From NCBI GenBank assembly GCA_024734495.1, contig JALMQS010000828.1, forward strand, positions 3,583,101-3,647,100: 64,000 bases of DNA, read 5' to 3'. The DNA is from Forficula auricularia. Taxonomy: Eukaryota > Arthropoda > Insecta > Dermaptera > Forficulidae. The notes beneath the pieces were generated by a model. It saw nothing but the letters and a program-made list of their open reading frames with translations, was not told the DNA's origin and ran no database searches. The translations under genes and the position numbers were made by a program. The first letter of the stretch is position 1; each line of letters opens with the position of its first letter. This document shows, one piece after another, positions 10,386 to 21,723 of the stretch.

Positions 10386-11045
10386 AACACGGGGGGGGGG
10401 GAGTTCAACTCAAAACATGTTTTCTAGCGATTTATATCTCCTACTTAAAATGGTATTACTATTATTACAAGGGGAAAATAAATAAATCCATTTTCACAAG
10501 TCGACAACTAAATGAATAGAAAGTTTCTTCGGAGAAATCAAGGAAGTGATATTAATAAAGGTTCTTTCTATGCGATGATACTCATAGTATTTTTGAGATT
10601 TTTAAGGTTGGTACAAACGAAAAATAGGAAACTAAAAAAAGAAATTAATGAGGTTGTCCCCTGCTTGATGTAAATAAAAATATACATATATAAAGCGAAT
10701 ATAAATATGGCTCAATTTTATAGATTCTACGGCTTGTTGAATTTTCAATTATATTTTATAATCGATGCTCTTTATAGAATGAAACCGAATTTAGAACATA
10801 TAACCAGATATTGGGTTCTCCAATGGCATTGGCGTAGTTAGGGAATTTTCCTAGGGGGGGGGGGGGGGGCAGCCGCAGTGGGGCGTCAGGGTTGAGTGAG
10901 GTGTGGCGACCGCCCAACCCAAATTGTTCTCGCCCAACCATCCATCCAACCTGTTAAATTGAGCATTTGAGCAAAAAATATTGAATAACCAAGTTGATAA
11001 AATTAAAAAAAAGGTAAATCGCTTTCAATATTATAGACCTTATTT
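10386..11045. other. AT-rich stretch with long G runs
   Basis: Contains G-only runs at about 10391 and 10855 but no recognised gene or repeat family. Confidence 0.35.
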
Positions 11046-12290
11046 ATTAGTAGTAAATAGAGGATCCAAAAAGTAGTTCACCTTACATTAATTGGTGGAA
11101 ATTTTTTTTTTTCTAGGATCGTTTGGTATGGTGTGGGTATGCCAAATCTAGGTTTGCGACCTCGAAAGTGTGGGGGACAACCTCGAAATTTTCGGACTTT
11201 TTCCAGTTTTTCGCTTATAACTCGAAAACTGTCCATATTTTGTAAATAACTGTCCTATAGTAAATTAAAGAGGACAAAATTTCGCGTCAATTAAAAATAA
11301 ACTCCAACGGATCGTTGCTAAACTTTATCCAATGTAGTATCTTATTCTAGGGCAAAGTACTTTTAAAATATAATTTTACAAAAAACTTTATATGACCCTT
11401 TTTGTGTTCCTCAAGAGTACTTAATCTTTTTTGCAAAAAATTGCAGTTTTTTCTTCATAAAATGAAAACTACTGATCATAGAAACTTGATTCCTATCTTA
11501 TTCTGTAGGAAATTTTATTGACTTAAACGTTTACTTGGACTACTTTTTTGATAAAAGTCTTAGATTTATAGATATCCAGCATTTTCCATTACTCTTTTGA
11601 GGATTCGGATCATATCCTGTCCGGAAAATGTAGAATATCTATTAATCAAAGAGTTTTAACAAAAAAGTGGTCCAAATAAACGTTCAAGTCAATAAAATTT
11701 TCTAGACAATGAAATAAAAATAAAGTTTCTAGGATGAGTGATTTTCATTTTATGAAGGAAAAACTGAGATATTTTGCAAAAAAAAATTTCCAAATTTCAA
11801 CTTCAGTGCGACACGGATTACCATTATCCAATTAAGATGAAACTTTGTTTAAATTGTAGCAAATTTAATTTAGTTTAAAAATATATAGAGTCCTCTTTGT
11901 TGAAAACGTGCTCCTTCATGGTCAAAATGGGAAAATATCGAAAAAAGTGCGAGTTTTAGGGATATTTAAAAGTGATCCTGGGGGCTGTTTTTTGGATCCC
12001 CATTAAAAGTCGAACGACTGACCAATTTTGTATTTCTATTTTTTAATCGACACGAAAATTTGTCTTCTTTAATTTACTATAGTACGGATATTTACAAAAT
12101 ATGAACTGTTTTCGAGTTACAAGCGAAAAACTGGAAAAAGTCCGAAAATTTCGAGGTTTTTCGGCCACCAAAAATTGTCCCCCAGACTTTCGAGGTTCGC
12201 AAACTAAGATTTGGCATAACCACACCATACCAAAAGATTCTAAAAAAAAGTCAATATAAGCTGAAATCCCCCTATTTACTGGGTTATATA
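11046..12290. repeat. Large fold-back element, copy 1
   Basis: Outer arms of about 180 bp contain GGTATGGTGTGGGTATGCCA, AAAGTGTGGGGGACAAC and CTCGAAATTTTCGGACTTTT, repeated inverted at 12050-12250. A second pair of arms (about 11410-11780) centres near 11600 around AAATGCTGGATATC-type sequence. Another copy spans 19.04-19.93 kb and a partial arm lies at 3.7-4.26 kb. A fragment of the ACTTTATCC family is inserted near 11300. No coding potential is recognised. Confidence 0.7.
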
Positions 12291-12482
12291 GGAAGATAAT
12301 TTTTTTTTGAGATCTACATTTTTCAATATGTATTGATTTTTTAAGAATAAAATTAATCTAATACCATAAACAGTTATTGAGATATTGACTCGATTTTTCT
12401 AGGGGGGGGGGGGGCAATGACTTTTCTAGGTGTGCGCCCACACCAGATGATTTTTTTCCCTCAGAACGAGACATCTACTAGT

Positions 12483-12705
12483 TTTTAACCGACTTCAAAA
12501 AAGGAGGAGGTTCTCTATTCGACTGAATTTTTTTTAAGTAATAGTTTTTTTAACCGACTAAAAAAAAGGAGGAGGTTCTCTATTCGACTGAATTTTTTTT
12601 AAACTACTTAAAAAAAGGAGGAGGTTCTCTATTCGACTGAATTTTTGTTTAACCGACTTCAAAAAGGGAGGAGGTTCTCTATTCGGCTGAATTTTTTTTT
12701 TTTGG
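12483..12705 (+). repeat. Four tandem copies of a repeat terminus
   Basis: About 55-bp units containing CGACTTCAAAAAAGGAGGAG and TTCTCTATTCGACTG occur four times in a row. Each is the outer end of the AACCGACTTC element that continues to about 13320. Confidence 0.75.
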
Positions 12706-13320
12706 CCTATGTTATCTCATATCTCCGCTAATTGTGAACCGATTTTGAAAAAAAAATTGCATTGCGTTCGGTTAACCTTCCGATTGGTCCCATTTTTTTC
12801 ATAGGTATTAAGACCTTTTTTGTTAGGTTTGCTCATGCCTAACTTCTTTGTTTATGAACCGATTTCGATGATTCTTTTTTATTCGAAAGGGAGTATCTTA
12901 GGGATGGTGTCATATTAATTTGGTCAAGTTCTGATGATATGATCACTATTAATAACATCACTAAAAAGAGAAAAATAAAAATAATTTTTAAGAAAAAATA
13001 AAACCCGACTTCAAAAATTAAATGCAACAAATAAAATACACTAAAAGGTATAAAATAATTATTAACTTATTTAGTTACAACTAAACGACGAAATATTAAC
13101 ATGAAATTACTTTTTGAAGTCGGTGCCAAACATATACCTTTTATGAATCGCATTGGCACTGAGTACAAAAAGTAATTTCATGTTAATATTTCGTAGTTTA
13201 GTTGTAACTAAATAAGTTAATAATTATTTTATATCTTTTAGTGTATTTTATTTGTTGCATTTAATTTTTTTGAAGTCGGTTTTATTTTTTTCTTAAAAAT
13301 TATTTTTATTTTTTTTTTTT
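12650..13320 (+). mobile_element. AACCGACTTC element, copy 1
   Basis: Starts AACCGACTTCAAAAAGGGAG and ends GAAGTCGGTTTTATTTTT. The 3' half is a palindrome: CCGACTTCAAAAATTAAATG to GAAGTCGGTGCCAAACATAT and back. Copies lie at 17.0-17.75 (minus), 28.69-30.2 (plus, interrupted) and 37.39-39.05 kb (minus, interrupted), and a fragment at 16.24 kb. No transposase is encoded. The superfamily is not assignable from sequence alone. Confidence 0.7.
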
Positions 13321-13560
13321 TCAAAGACTATTTTCAGCAATGTTTAACAAAGTTCCTCGAAGCAAATGACCCTATGAGAGCCCCTGGTCAAATTTTCCGG
13401 CCACTCCCTCTCTTCTCCCTTAAATTGTATGTAATTAATGTACGCCCCCCCCTACCCCCACCTCCTACCCTCCTCTAATGAACTTTCAATTTAAATTTCC
13501 AGCCGTGTCAATTCCAGTTCACTTGATTTGATTGAAATGTTTAAAGAGAAACACTTTCTC
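13321..13560. other. Unassigned sequence with C-rich tract
   Basis: A pyrimidine-rich patch at about 13446-13480. No gene recognised. Confidence 0.3.
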
Positions 13561-13645
13561 TTCAATAGAAACGCAACGGCTATAAAAGGGCTTTCGATAT
13601 TGCCAGTACAGACATAATCTCTGGTCTAGACAACCTACATATTAA
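13560..13645 (+). promoter_or_regulatory. Possible TATA promoter
   Basis: GGCTATAAAAGGGC at about 13579 is followed about 30 bases later by CCAGTACAGACATAAT, a reasonable initiator position. No protein-coding frame could be linked to it. It may be a retroelement promoter. Confidence 0.25.
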
Positions 13646-14440
13646 GATTTTAAATTAAAAAAAAAACAGAAAAAAAATCAAGTCATATATTTTTTTTTAC
13701 CTTTGCAGATGAATTATTCAAAAAATCATATTAGATTTCTCTCCCTATACCAGTATATAGTATAATTATATGAATAACTTTCTCTATATCTATATCGTAT
13801 TGATATTTTAATTCAAACATCATATAAGATACGAAAATCCAATTTCTATGATAAATAAATGGAGTATCTCATGGGAATAATGTGAGATTTTTGTTTAACA
13901 GGATATTTGATTCATTCGTTATTTAATTATTTATTTTTTCATAACCATACGCGATATGCTCAAGTATCTATATATATATATACGAGCTTTTTGTGCGTGC
14001 TTTCGGCACCCCCTCGAAGCTCGGCCCTCCGGGCTGGTGCCCTGGCGGGTGGCGTCTCGGTCCAAAAATTTTATTCCTCTTAAAAAACCACACTCCAAAT
14101 GTATACCTGTAAACTCCCGAAAATACATAGTCTCTTAAAAGTTTCGCCTCATTTTCGTCCTGGCACAGCTACAGAAATGAGGCTCTAGATATGAATCTGA
14201 AAGTATTTTATTTTTCTATAATCTACAGCATTGTGATATTTTTGTGTGGAAATAGATTTATTTAAATATGTGGTATCGTGTGAGGAGGAGAATTATATTA
14301 TATCATTTTTTTAAATTTGGGATCTATAATAGATATAAGGCTCCAAATATTTAAAAGAGATCAGGTGTTGATCAGGCTGCTCCAGTATTGCAATGAGAAA
14401 CTCATACGGGCATGCGTGTCTTAAGTAAGTCTTTTGTCGA
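13646..14440. other. AT-rich stretch with a GC-rich pocket
   Basis: Mostly AT-rich. A GC-rich pocket at 13990-14065 (TCGGCACCCCCTCGAAGCTC...) follows a (TA)n run. Overlapping frames on both strands here are short and unlike proteins. Its nature is unknown. Confidence 0.3.
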
Positions 14441-15055
14441 AATCAAATAAACTGCAACGGATCGTTGCTAAACTTTATCCAAATTCATTTGAAATATTAA
14501 TATGTTCTTGAGTAAAGTACATTAAAATATAATTTTACTAAAAACTTTATTTAACCTTTTTTGTGGTCCCCAAGGTACTTAATTAGGATATTAAATTTCA
14601 TCAAAATTGGTTAAGTCATTTTCAAGATATTTAGAAAAAACTAAAAAAGTACTGAAATAAAGTACTAATGTTTGTGGGCCGATATGTACCAAAAACTAAT
14701 CAGCGCTTCATTTTGTTAAACTAATGGTAGGTTTTCAATTTCATTTCAATCAGCGCAAAGGTGTGAAAAATCGTGGACGAAAAAAACGATAACACACACA
14801 CATACATACATACATACATCCCCACGCACTTCCAAAAAAAATGGCACTTTTTGGCCTCTAGACGAGATTCCAGGTAATTTTTGGCAAAACCGTCACGTGC
14901 TAAAATTCAATCTCATTGAATACTTCAATTTGTGACCTTAATTGAGTCTATGGGTTCCGTAGTCTTTACCTGAGGACCCTTTGAAGTCGCGCTTGCCGCG
15001 AGAGCGATTCCAATACTTTCTCCCATGCTTCGCATTGGATAAAGTAAAAATAAGA
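14441..15055. mobile_element. ACTTTATCC-family element, fuller copy
   Basis: Starts near AAACTGCAACGGATCGTTGC and CTTTATCC, and ends TTCGCATTGGATAAAGTAAA, so the termini contain inverted CTTTATCCAA / TTGGATAAAG. A second fuller copy lies at 39.70-40.26 kb with the same terminal block (GAAGTCGCGCTTGCCGCGAG). A CATA microsatellite occurs at about 14797-14818. It is non-coding. Confidence 0.6.
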
Positions 15056-15247
15056 ATAACAAAATTTAGATTTTTAAAAAATTATAAAAAAGTGGCTAAT
15101 TATTAAAAAATAATCAAATAAAATGTGATTGATTTCTTTTTCTGTGCGCAAAGAAAAGCGAATTGAATATTTAATTTTTGAGTGGTTAAGTGGGGGGGGG
15201 GGGTTAATAATCATCAATATATTTAATGTTTCTTAATTTAAAATCAA

Positions 15248-15500
15248 TTGGAGTCTTTCATTTCGAAATTTGAGTCCAAGCTACGATTATATTTCAAATT
15301 TGCCGCAAATATACCGAGGGCGCTGTCTCTCGGCAGCATTACGTCAGCGTTGTGGCAAATTAATCTAGACAAATATATACAGTATAAAAGCCATTGTCAG
15401 ACAGTAGCCGTGGCGCAGCAAGGAACATGTGGGAGAAAAAGCAACTAATATTCAATGACAGCTTTTATATTGTCAAATTTTACAAATAAAACATATCTAT
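15248..15500 (+). promoter_or_regulatory. TATA promoter-like sequence followed by AATAAA
   Basis: CAGTATAAAAGCCATTGTC at about 15380 is followed by TCAGACAGT and then AATAAA at about 15487. A very short transcript or a solo LTR would fit. No coding frame is supported. Confidence 0.25.
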
Positions 15501-15559
15501 TCTCATATTATTATATATCCTATATATTTATATATTCCTCTATATAGCTTAGAATATTA

Positions 15560-15885
15560 CGGCGTGTCTCATTTGAAATTTTAGTAGACAAATTTATTAA
15601 TTTTAAATATATATTAATATATATTTAATTTTTTGGAAGTAATTCATACCGAGAAAATTAATTTTTTTTTTTTTGAATTTAAGAAAAATATAAATTCTTA
15701 AAATTTTAGTAGACAAATTAATTTTAAAATATATATATATATATTATATATATTTAATTTATAATATAAGTTTTAATGAGATATGATTTAATATGGGATA
15801 ATGAGTTTAATTCTTAATTTATTACTGCGCGGGTCATTTGAAATTTTAGTAGATAAATTAATTTTAAAATTATTATATATAATTA
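15560..15885 (+). repeat. Three degenerate direct repeats
   Basis: The block AAATTTTAGTAGACAAATT followed by TTAATTTTAAAATATAT occurs at about 15577, 15700 and 15840, separated by AT-rich spacers. Two copies are preceded by CATTTG. Confidence 0.55.
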
Positions 15886-16239
15886 ATTTAGAGACACTTT
15901 TTAGATAAGTTTAAATATTGAAATGTATTATTAAAAAGAAATAGGTTTCCAACCGATCGGGAATTTCGAGAGAAATGGTTGCATGCTCTAATAAAGTATT
16001 TATAAAGCATTTAATGATATTTTTCATCTTTCTTTGATCAATATTCATTATTCAAAAAAATATTTTTTTCAAAACATATAATTACGGACAGCTAATAATC
16101 ACATCTCGAGACGCTGCCCGCCAGGGCCATCAGCCCAGGCACGCCAGGTACTGCTCGTTATATTATAATAGGGCAAGAAAAAAATGGCTTTTCTTTGCTT
16201 TTAAATTATGAAATATCTCAAAATCGGCTGAAACTATTT

Positions 16240-16380
16240 TTAACCGATTTCAAAAAAGGAGGAGGTTCTCTATCCGACTATTTTTTTTTTTTGTGTGTGT
16301 CTATGTTACCTCATATCTCCGCCAATTGTCGAACTGATTTCGAAATCGAATTTATGTTTGGTTGATTGTTTTTTACAGAA
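16240..16380 (+). repeat. AACCGACTTC element, 5' fragment
   Basis: AACCGATTTCAAAAAAGGAG then TACCTCATATCTCCGCCAAT. This is a truncated copy of the family described at 12.65 kb. Confidence 0.6.
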
Positions 16381-16431
16381 GAGAATTTGCAAGCGAAAAT
16401 ATGTAGAAGGGAAATTTACATTTTAATGTTG

Positions 16432-16980
16432 ATAGGCGCTGAATGGCTCCCGTTGACCCGGTGTTGGCGGCAGAGGTTCCGTATCTTCTATGATGGGTTC
16501 CGTGGAGTTCTCGGCGATGGTGTAATACAGCGTGTTTGAGGCTTTTTTATCGTGTGGACAGCAGAGAGTCTGTATTGGTATGTACCTACTGACCACACGG
16601 GCCTATATAAAGGATAGGGCCTTTGAGCTGCAGGGGATCTTTCAGCTGTATCTGACGTCACCTGTGCAGGAGTGGAGATCTCTCTATTAACGCTTGCCCG
16701 TAACTTTGGTAGTTCAGCGACAATCGTTTTTTTGGAAATAAATTGATCTCGCATTTTTGCCTCTTGTTCGGCCTTTTATAGGATTTTGTGGTTTTCCTTT
16801 CGTTCTCCTTCTACGATGTTTTTCGATGCTCTATGGGGCCAATATTCGCTGAATTCTACGCTTTCCTGTGTGGACTGCATTATTTTAGCATTGACGTCTA
16901 GCTTGTGTGACCGCCCTGCTATCTCTCCTCTGCTCTTGTTCAAAATGAACATTGGACATTATATACTATGAATTTATTAA
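16432..16980 (-). pseudogene. Unidentified coding-like GC-richer fragment
   Basis: This block is markedly richer in GC than its surroundings. On the minus strand, readable stretches run from MFILNKSRGEI through STQESVEFSEYWPHR and KAKMRDQF-like sequence to MRDQFISKKTIVAELPKLRA, and then, after a frame change, TEPLPPTPGQREPFSAYQH and a stop. Two interruptions (a stop near 16780 and a shift near 16500) would need correction. I do not recognise the family. It could be a gag-like or retroelement fragment, or an old gene piece. Confidence 0.3.
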
Positions 16981-16997
16981 ATCCAGATTCTAACTAT

Positions 16998-17745
16998 TTC
17001 TATAAAAAATAATTTTAAGAAAAAATAAAAACCGACTTCAAAAAATTAAATGCAACAAATAAAATACACTAAAAGGTATAAAATAATTATTATCTTATTT
17101 AGTTACAACTAAACGACGAAATATTAACATGAAATTACTTTTTGAAGTCGGTGCCAAACAAACTATACCTATAAGTGAATCGTACTCGACGAATCGTACT
17201 AAGTACGATCCGTCGGGTGCGACTCACTATATAGGTATAGTGTTTGGCACCGACTTCAAAAGTAATTTCATGTTAATATTTCGTCGTTTAGTTGTAACTA
17301 AATAAGATAATAATTATTTTATACTACTTTTAGTGTATTTTATTTGTTGCATTTAATTTTTTGAAGTCGGTTTTTATTTTTTTCTTAAAAATTAATTTTT
17401 TAGTGATGTTATTAATAGTGATCATATCATCAGAACTTGACCAAATTAATATGACACCATCCCTAAGACACCCCCTTTCGGATAAAAAAAGAACCATCGA
17501 AATCGGTTCATAAACAAAGAGGTTAGGTCTAAACAAACCTAATAAAAAAGGTCTAATACCTATGAAAAAAAAAACGAAAAAAAATGGGACCAATCGGAAG
17601 CTAGACTGGACCCAATGCAAATTTTTTTTTCAAAATCGGTTGACGATTGGCGGAGATATGAGGTAACATAGGCACAAAAAAAAAAAAAAAAAAAAAAATT
17701 CAGTCGAATAGAGAACCTCCTCCTTTTTTGAAGTCGGTTAAAAAA
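16998..17745 (-). mobile_element. AACCGACTTC element, copy 2
   Basis: Inverted orientation, ending GGAGGTTCTCTATTCGACTG in reverse complement and GAAGTCGGTT at 17730-17741. The palindromic half spans 17030-17370 and is centred near 17200, where GTACGATCCGTCGGGTGCGA lies. Long A runs are present at about 17680. Confidence 0.7.
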
Positions 17746-18059
17746 TAAGCAAATAGTATGTTTTGTGAATTTAAATCTATTTTTGACTATTTTTAATTAA
17801 TTCCTTCTTTATTTATTAAAATAGTTAAGAAAATTAGAATATAATCTATATATATAAAAAATTGAATTTACTATTAAGAAAATAAATATCTTTCTAAATC
17901 TGTGTTTTCCCTTATACAACAATGAAAATGAAACCGTATCTTATTAGTTGAATAAAAGATTGCACTGTCGATGGTAACAGAATTGTTTTATTTTAGGTTA
18001 AAAATAAAATGAGAGAGTCTTCTGTTTTTTAAATAAAATAATTTTTAATTATTTCTAGA

Positions 18060-18094
18060 GACTATAGTTTCGAAGGCATTGCCTTCATCATCAG
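18060..18094 (-). ncRNA. Hammerhead ribozyme core, family A copy 2 left
   Basis: CTGATGA, stem II GAAGGC-AAT-GCCTTC, GAAAC, TATA, GTC. Stem I can form from TAGA before CTGATGA and TCTA after GTC. All invariant core residues are present. Confidence 0.75.
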
Positions 18095-18339
18095 TCTATC
18101 ACAAATATTTCAAATTTAGTTACAAATTAAGATTTATACATTGAAAATTTTGAAAAATATATAATGTCTTTTTCTTCATGTTTTCCTCTTGGAGATTAGA
18201 ATATAACTGGAGCAGATATTGCTCCAGTTATATTCTAATCTCCCAAGAGGAAACATGAAGAAAAAGACATTATATATTTTTCAAAATTTTCAATGTATAA
18301 ATCTTAATTTGTAACTAACACTGAAATATTTGTGATAGA

Positions 18340-18374
18340 CTGATGATGAAGGCAATGCCTTCGAAACTATAGTC
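18340..18374 (+). ncRNA. Hammerhead ribozyme core, family A copy 2 right
   Basis: Mirror copy of the core at 18060-18094: CTGATGA, stem II GAAGGC/GCCTTC, GAAACTATAGTC. Stem I is again TAGA with TCTA. Confidence 0.75.
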
Positions 18375-18443
18375 TCTAGAAATAATTAAAAATTATTTTA
18401 TTTAAAAACAGAAGACTCTCTCATTTTATTTTTAACCTAAAAT

Positions 18444-19035
18444 GAAACGGTATCATTTTAATATATAAGTGAAATAATGTAAAGTGATGAAGAATGACTT
18501 TTCAATTTTTGCATTGGTCTTGACCAATATACACTATTTCAAATAGAATTCCTCTTTTTCTTTGCTTGCCTGGAGGTTGTTAAATCTAAGATTTAAGCTG
18601 GTGACGAAGTTGGTTCGATCCCAGGTTGAGCTCTAACCCGCTCACGTACTCCAAAAGCTCCAGGGACCAGCAGGGATGAGCAGGCCGAGGGGTCAATAAA
18701 TACTCAGTCTTCTTTCTCTCCGTTTAACACTTGTCGAAACCATTAAACACCTTTAAGAGATAACTCTGGCTCTAATCCTCTCTTTATATTGGCCTTAAAA
18801 TGATGTCTTTACATCATACAGATATACAAAAGAAATAGACCCCCCCCCAAAAAAATAAATAAATAATAATAATTCTACTTAAACTACACTAGCAGTGGTA
18901 TACCAAAAAAATTTCATGGGGGGGGGGGGCAATCCTCAAAGAAAAATATTTAGTGGGAATTTTTTTTTTATTAAAACAAATAGGTAAGTACTTCAAGAAA
19001 TTATAAAATAACATAATTCTTGGTTAAACATATTA
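18444..19035. other. Unassigned sequence with tRNA-like motif and G/C runs
   Basis: GTTGGTTCGATCCCAGGTTG at about 18609 looks like a T arm/box B, but no full tRNA fold is apparent. C and G runs lie near 18841 and 18920. Confidence 0.3.
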
Positions 19036-19039
19036 GCCC

Positions 19040-19935
19040 AGTATATAGGGGCGTTTCACCTTATACATTAATTACAGGGAAATATTTTTTTCTATGATCG
19101 TTTGGTTTGGTGTGGGTATGCCAAATCTTAATTTGTGACCACGAAAGTGTGGGGGACAACGTTTGGTGGCCGAAAAACCTCGAAATTTTCGGACTTTTTC
19201 CAATTTTTCGCTTATAACTCGAAAACGGTTCATATTTTGTAAATAACCGTCCTATAGTAAATTAAAAAGGACTAAATTTCGGGTCGACTAAAAGAATGCA
19301 AAAGTAGTTCGATTTTTAATGGGGATCCAAAAAATAGCCCCCGGGATAACTTTTGAATATCCCAAAAACTCGCACTTTTATTCCCATTTTGTTCCCATTT
19401 TGACCATAAAGAAGCATGTTTTCGACAAAGACCACTCTATACATTTTTAAACTAAATTAAATTTTCTACAATTAAAACAAAGTTTCATCTTAATTGGTTA
19501 ATAGTAACCCGTGCCGCAATGAAGTTGAAGTTTTGAAAAATTGCAGTTTTTTTTTCATAAAATGAAAACCACTACTCCTAAACTTGATTTCAATTTCATT
19601 CTCTAGAAAATTTTATTGACTTGAAAGTGTACTTGAACCACTTGTTTGATAAAACTCTTAGATTTATAGATATCCAGCATTTTCAGGACAGGATATGATC
19701 CGAATCCTCAAAAATTTCATGGAAAATGCTGGATATCTATAAATCAAAGAGTCTTATCAGACAAGTGGTTCAAGTAAACGTTCAAGTCCACAAAATCTCC
19801 TAGAGAATGAGACAGAAATCAAGTGTAAACTTAGAATTGGCATACCCACACCATACCTAAACGATCGTAGAAAAAAAATTATTTTCCCGCAATTAATGTA
19901 AGCTGAACCACTTTTTGGATCCTCTATATACTGGG
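19040..19935. repeat. Large fold-back element, copy 2
   Basis: Arms match the 11.05-12.29 kb element: GGTTTGGTGTGGGTATGCCA at 19102 and its inverse at 19838. An internal pair of arms is centred near 19705. The outermost ends carry ACTGGGCTATAT and TATAGGGGCG-type sequence. It is non-coding. Confidence 0.7.
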
Positions 19936-20016
19936 CTATATGAAATACGAAGATAAGTCAAAAATTACTTACACTTTTCATTCTACAACTTTATTTAACT
20001 AAGATAGGTGTACAAC

Positions 20017-20213
20017 AGATACATTATTTTTCGATATATTCTCCACCTTTAGCAATGCACTTGGTCCAGCAATCCAGCTTCCGGATGCCTTCCTGGTAGA
20101 AGGTTTTCAGTTAGTCATGAAGCCACTTTAGCACCGCATCCCGAACGTCCATGTCTGAGGCATATCGATAATCTGATAGGCAGAACCGTAACTAATGTTT
20201 AAAGAAGATGCTA
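20017..20213 (-). pseudogene. Mariner transposase, C-terminal part
   Basis: The minus frame gives SSLNISYGSAYQIID directly after the insertion site (end of the paired HTH domain). After a deletion of the catalytic core comes the tail, with DMDVRDAVLKWL, KTFYQEGIRKLDCW and GGEYIEK before the stop. The HTH end and the tail are in different frames. Confidence 0.75.
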
Positions 20214-20517
20214 TATATCAAGAGCCCACGACTGCCAGACCTTCGTTATTTTATAAAAGCTGAAAGTTCTTCTGTGCATGTCCCCTATACAGGTAAGAAC
20301 GACCAGCGACTATAGAGTTTGGGTTGTGGTTACTTTGGCAGGTAACAGGTAATAAAGGTGTATAAAATAGTACTTTAAATTCGTTAAAGTATAAAGCTCA
20401 ATTTTTTTATATTTTCTTTGGGATAACTTTAGAAATCTCGTCATCCATTCCCGGACACTTATGACAGTTGCTACCCCCTGCCAGACACCCCTAAACTTTA
20501 ATAAATTATAATTATAC

Positions 20518-20817
20518 TAATTGAATGTAATGGAAGGCAGCCCAGAGGTAGTGAGGAAAGAAAAAATTAACACATATAAAATAAGGTGTAATTTATTGGA
20601 ATCCTTCCTCTTTTCCTTTCAAACCGACGTTTCGGAGGATTTTTCCTCCTTCTTCAGGGTTTCAAAGGGTCAATGAATGAAACAAATAAAATGTTTCCTT
20701 CTTCTCTCCACAGTAGTGTTCAAAAACTTTCTTCATTTTTAACAAAAGGCATAGAAAGACAAAAAAAATTTTTCCTTCTTTTCTTCCCTCTGGCTGCCTT
20801 CCATTACTTTCAATTAA
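20518..20817. mobile_element. 300-bp palindromic element with hammerhead (family B copy 1)
   Basis: Ends TTGAATGTAATGGAAGGCAG and its near inverse at 20790-20817, with GAGGAAAGAAAAAA-type arms. The hammerhead core is at 20626-20657 on the minus strand. It lies in the loop of the larger fold-back 20214-21490. Confidence 0.6.
20626..20657 (-). ncRNA. Hammerhead ribozyme core, family B copy 1
   Basis: CTGAAGA, stem II GGAGG-AAAAAT-CCTCC, GAAAC, GTC. Stem I can pair AAACC before the core with GGTTT after it. Stem III is minimal (ACGU is self-complementary), a type that would be expected to work best as a dimer. Confidence 0.7.
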
Positions 20818-21494
20818 AATTTCTACCAGTCCGTCTCTCTCCAGAGAAAATTTCGTTGCAAAAAATTATAATTATACTTTCGTTATAATATAAAAGATAA
20901 ATTTTATATATGTTACTTGGTGACCTATAAAAAAATGTTACCTCAATAGGCGGACAGTTTTAATGGTTTTTACATAGATTTTTGACATTTCGGTTATTAT
21001 TGATAACCATTGGTGAAGACATGGAGGAATCGACTTAAAATCAAAAATAACCATCGATTCTTATCTAATACTAGACGAATAACCTTATTGCATTCCATTT
21101 TGTTGTTTTGACTATTAATGACAACTTCTACTGAAAACGTGGAAGAATCGACTTAAAATCAAAAAGACTAAATTCTTTTATGGCAAACCACTCAAGCTTG
21201 AGTTTCTTAAAGTTTAGGGGTGTCTGGCAAGGGGTAGCAACTGTCATAAGTGTCCGGCAATGGATGACGAGATTTCTAAAGTTATCCCGAAGAAAATATA
21301 AAAAAATTGAGCTTTATACTTTGACGAATTTAAAGTACTATTTTATACACCTTTATTACCTGTTACCTGCCAAAGTAACCACAACCCAAACTCTATAGTC
21401 GCTGGTCGTTCTTACCTGTATAGGGGACATGCACAGAAAAACTTTCAGCTTTTATAAAATAAGGAAGGTCTGGCAGTCGTGGGCTCTTGGGCTA

Positions 21495-21723
21495 CTAGCT
21501 TATCTATGGTAACTCGCCTCTTTGCTGTAATCATCTCTTGAGCTTGCAGAATGTTGTCGTCACTGATCGAAGTTGACGGTCCCCCAGCTCCCTCTTTTTG
21601 TGTTACGCTTGTTTGGCCACTTTTAAACATTTCGATCCATAAAAAAACGCTTTTACGAGATAAAGCACTTTCCCTGTATTGTGACAAAAGTCTCCGGTGA
21701 ATTTCAGTACCTTTCACACCCAC
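21495..21723 (-). pseudogene. Mariner transposase, N-terminal HTH part
   Basis: The product begins MGVKGTEIHRRLLSQYRESA and continues SVFLWIEMFKSGQTSV and ITAKRRVTIDKLVA. This is the paired HTH DNA-binding region of mariner transposases. It breaks at the insertion site and resumes at 20213. Confidence 0.8.

Larger units (their letters stand above)
17984..18443. mobile_element. 460-bp palindromic retroelement with a ribozyme in each arm (family A)
   Basis: Two arms of about 225 bp are almost exact inverted copies meeting at 18213 (CTGGAGCAGATATTGCTCCAG). Each arm carries a complete hammerhead core (18060-18094 minus and 18340-18374 plus). The ends are TTTTAGGTTAAAAATAAAAT and its complement. 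The arrangement resembles the inverted pLTRs of Penelope-like elements, which are known to encode hammerheads. No protein is encoded. Confidence 0.75.
20214..21490. mobile_element. 1.28-kb fold-back inserted in the mariner, 4-bp duplication
   Basis: Arms of about 285 bp (20220-20500 and 21207-21490) share CAAGAGCCCACGACTGCCAG and TGCATGTCCCCTATACAGG. GCTA flanks both sides (20210-20213 and 21491-21494). Removing one GCTA and the insert rejoins the mariner HTH coding sequence in frame (KLVA with SSLNIS), so the boundaries are well supported. The loop holds a ribozyme-bearing palindrome (20518-20817) and an ACTTTATCC-family piece (about 20940-21206). The superfamily is unknown. Confidence 0.75.

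Noticed and set aside
18590..18640. GTTGGTTCGATCCCAGG as a tRNA gene
   Set aside because: Only the T arm is present. No acceptor, D or anticodon arm could be paired.
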